Part shown: piece after piece, positions 60,940 through 64,000 of the stretch
Layout: every line of letters starts with the position of its first letter
How positions within the stretch are numbered: position 1 is the stretch's first letter
DNA from: Nemopilema nomurai
Lineage: Eukaryota > Cnidaria > Scyphozoa > Rhizostomeae > Rhizostomatidae
DNA length: 64,000 nt
Reading direction: 5' to 3'
Assembly: GCA_003864495.1 (NCBI GenBank)
Contig: ML133387.1
Span: forward strand, 3,168,781-3,232,780
The notes under the pieces: generated by a model
Told to the model about the DNA's origin: nothing
Database searches by the model: none
What the model saw: the letters and a program-made list of their open reading frames with translations, nothing else
Made by a program: the position numbers and the translations under genes

Positions 60940-63646
60940 CTACATGTCTCCCAGATCGACCTCAACTTTCTGTAGGCTCGTTATCGCAGATGCCTTCCAT
61001 TTGGGGGTCTTAACGACCAGGGCTTCTTCGCCTTCCACTTCAGCCTCTTGTATTTCTTCCTTGACAATGTATTCTCCGATCTGTTCACTACCGTTGTCGA
61101 AAAGGAACCTAAAAGAAGTACCATTGGCAATTACGAATAGAATACGACAGTTAGATTCGTCAGATCTGAAGGAACATTGTTTAAAAAAACACTGTAATTC
61201 AACTTTCAGGCCTTTGATTAATACAAGAAAAGTATTTACTGACAAAATTATAAATCGAAACACTAAAATCACTATAGTCTTCATCACACGTGACTTGTTT
61301 CACGACCTGTCAATCAAAAAATTATCACTAAATAAATCATTACCGAATAAAGTAAGACGAGGTAACATGCCAATATATTTGGTTAGGCATTTTGGGAACA
61401 CCAGCCATTTGCTTTGCAACTATCTCATCTAGAAACCGATCAATGACAAGTGTCCATAGCAAGCCCAATAATGGTGATGTCCAGTTTAAAATTGTGACAA
61501 AGATTTTAAACCAGCAAATACGCTTTTACAGAGCATTTTTCTGCACTAACCTTCCGGGTCCGGTCGGTAGTCCTTTGTCGTAATTTCCCACGAAGCGGTA
61601 ATTTTGGTTTAGGAATTCACCCGGGCCTTCAAGCTGACCAGCAATCCAGCGACAACGGTACTTCGAGCCTGAAGGAAATTTCTTGATTAAATCTCAAATA
61701 TAAAATCATTTCGTCTTCTTAGAAACCCTACCTGATTGCAGTTTGAGTATGAGAAATGATGTTTAAAACCAAACTAGGGTGCCCTGTAGATTTGAAACTT
61801 TTACCGGCTCTGTCCGTGGTTGGGCCTCTCATTTACCTTTTTTGCTTTTAAAATCTCCAAACTGATTTTATTTAAAGGCCATAGCGCTAGCTATAAAATG
61901 ACGTATTACCATGCGATGCAACAGTGATGCATTACCTGTAGCTGCGTAGGTGTAAATGCCTTGGCCTTCTTTTTTGTTATCGACCCAGTCTCCCTCGTAG
62001 ATGTCTCCGTTAACGTAGTAGTAGGAGCCATATCCATTTCGTGCGTTGCTAGACCAGGAACCTTCGTAACGGGAGCCGTCGGGATAGTACAGTACTCCTT
62101 CTCCTTGTTTCTTTCCGTACGCATAGCCACCGACGTACTTACCGCCGTTCTTAAACCTAAACGCAACGAAAGGAAGCTAGCTCAAAAACAACGACACGAT
62201 GCTGAAATGCATGCCGGTCTTAACAAGGTATGCAGGAAAAGTAATAGCGGTATAAGTAACCTGTAGCCTTTATGATGTCATACGCGACCATTTGTCAGAT
62301 CTTGAAAAGTTTAGCCATACGGGCGGAAGAAACGCTGAAGTTATGATGTAGCTAGTTTTTGTGGATTCTTAATTTATCTTATTTAGGTAATTAATAATCT
62401 GTATTCGAAATGAAAAAATAATGCAAATTTAAGAGAGGGGGAGTGTTTTTCGGCCTCGGTTAATGCTTATAACAATTCTCGTTTGAATTTTTTTCCAATC
62501 TGATTGCAGTCATTTGGCCTTATTTGCAATTCATTGTTCTGCAACAAAACATATTAACTTTTACTACGGGCCAGCACACTTTTCTCAACCACTGGCTTTA
62601 TTGTGGTAATGGAAACAGAAATTGCTAGTGGTTTTGTTGCAGACCAAAGTCACAAAGTGGGAAACGTGAGGGCATAGGAACTCTAACTTTGACACCAAGT
62701 ATCTGTACCAGTATGAAGTGGACCCAGGGACTCTAGCTATGTGCAGGCCACGCCTTGAGCACTTGGGAACACCATCCCCCAATGCCCCTCCTCCACCAAA
62801 CAATTCAAAATAAATGCTGGTTATAACAAGGGTTTGCAAGTACTTGTTACAGCCCTCCCTGTTTTAGACTGCATTTTATGTACACGCAACTTTGGCTGTA
62901 GTCAACATCTTGTTCAAAAACGGGGCAACATAGTCTTGAATCTTATTAAATCTTTGTTAATTAGATCTTTATTTGATCTTCATTTAATTAGATCTTCGAC
63001 TGTCTGTGTAGATGATGAGCTTTATTATCCTGTTAGTTAGCTTTAATGTGGTAAAGAAACTATGGAGTACCATTATCAATTTAACGAGGATCCTACGGCC
63101 CAGGCGAGCTTTGATGAGAAACTGATACTTATTCTTTCATAGGCTATGATGCTCGTGGGAGTAATCCGCGCGTTGGATTTTTCACGTTTATTACACTTAT
63201 GTATGTTAACGTGGATAATAACCTTTCCTCAAACACTCGTTGTTTTTGTTTCCCAAAAAATTAGCATGTCACAGGTGTTAGTGACATGAGAAAAACTTCA
63301 TAAAAATTTGTCTCCCACAGTGAAACATAGGCCTATTCAATTTCGCTCGTAAATAATGTCAAATTTTGACCGACGTAAATAATGTCAAGGTTTCTTGACA
63401 GCACTGTAGAGGCAAATAGCCCAATCGAAATCTGGACAGATGTGGTTAAACAAAAACGCAATTGGCTTACTTATAAACTCCTTGGCCATGTCTTTTCCCA
63501 TGTGCATAATCTCCCTCGTACGTATCCCCGTTGGGAAGTTTCGTCTTGCCTTTGCCATGTCGCTCATCAAACTCGTTTCGATCTCCCTCGTATTCACCAA
63601 GGTATGGTCCAACATCCTCATCAGACTCGTCTTCGGAGCTCGACAT
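60940..63646 (-). CDS. RSPH1: Radial spoke head protein 1 (MORN repeats)
   Basis: RSPH1 is a component of the radial spoke head in motile cilia. Four exons join in phase (63646..63471, 62156..61936, 61668..61551, 61108..60940) for 227 residues. An acidic start ([13 protein letters not shown]) is followed by MORN repeats, including [61 protein letters not shown] and [15 protein letters not shown] degenerate repeat follows ([15 protein letters not shown]; human GSKYVGTWV). The tail keeps [10 protein letters not shown], an acidic run and [10 protein letters not shown], as in human RSPH1. The protein stops about 80 residues before the human end, lacking the long acidic C-terminus. Confidence 0.96.
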
Positions 63647-64000
63647 GTTTCCTGCCTGATTAGTATCTACCGAAGGGTCTCTGTTTTTCTCCGCTGAGCG
63701 AATGGTCCTTGAGGAACGGACCTGTTACTTCCAGCTTTGGTTTGTTACCTTGGTGATAACGACCAAGCTTCTCAGTTGGTATTGGTCACCTGATCGGCTT
63801 ATTTGTAATACGACACTCCATCTTTACTTTGAGAACAAATGACGACAAACATTCCCTCGTCTCGCAGATGGCCCCGCACGCACACGCTGTTAGCCGGGAA
63901 AAAGCAAAAGGCTTCCGGCCGGATTCCTAAAAATGTCTAACCTTTCCAATAATAACAGCAATACATGGATCTGCTCAAAAACCTTAAATTTATCTAATAG
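63647..64000. other. RSPH1 upstream flank
   Basis: Contains the RSPH1 5' UTR and promoter and the window edge. The middle (63830-63930) is CpG-richer. No further gene was seen. Confidence 0.5.

Noticed and set aside
1..64000. CRISPR arrays, operons, integrated viruses
   Set aside because: No regularly spaced repeats with unique spacers, no ribosome-binding-site gene arrays, and no viral structural or polymerase genes other than the non-LTR remnant were seen.

Overview
This window is animal nuclear DNA: AT-rich, with many short GT-AG introns and single-copy metazoan genes. Every exon below was read from the bases by joining open frames at splice sites with matching phase. No bacterial, viral or CRISPR features were seen. 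The gene set (TTLL7, MED26, PI3K p85, COA7, HDDC3, RSPH1), compact introns and scattered non-LTR and MITE debris suit an early-branching or otherwise invertebrate animal. An anthozoan cnidarian is my best guess, but the window alone cannot prove it.

Layout. 0-9 kb is gene-poor. It holds a possible two-exon start of a UDP-glycosyltransferase-like gene (3.6-5.2 kb, minus) and a decayed coding patch near 7-8 kb. 9.2-31.3 kb is one complete 26-exon TTLL7 gene on the minus strand (tubulin polyglutamylase, about 855 aa). Its introns hold a tRNA-Gly(TCC) gene, a tRNA fragment, two copies of a small inverted-repeat element and one GC-AG intron. 34.4-36.8 kb is MED26 (minus, 3 exons). 37.4-37.8 kb is a five-copy minisatellite. 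38.8-53.2 kb is a 24-exon class IA PI3-kinase regulatory (p85) gene on the minus strand. 55.4-56.8 kb is a dead non-LTR retrotransposon. 57.9-59.9 kb is a head-to-head pair, COA7 (minus) and HDDC3/MESH1 (plus), with 87 bases between start codons. 60.9-63.6 kb is RSPH1 (minus).

Main discovery. The p85 gene encodes SH3 - C1 - SAM - C1 - RhoGAP-like - SH2 - coiled coil - SH2. Vertebrate p85 runs directly from SH3 and proline-rich linker to the RhoGAP-like domain. Here five to six extra exons, all joined in phase, add two C1 zinc fingers around a SAM domain. Each C1 has the full Cys/His spacing (one has a one-residue variation). I know of no described PI3K regulatory subunit with this layout. It suggests direct membrane or diacylglycerol sensing and SAM-based assembly built into PI3K. 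The RhoGAP-like domain has lost the arginine seen at the finger position of human p85.

Themes. TTLL7 and RSPH1 both belong to the axoneme and microtubule system. COA7 and HDDC3 are both linked to mitochondrial or metabolic stress and share a tiny promoter. I see no operon-like co-transcription.
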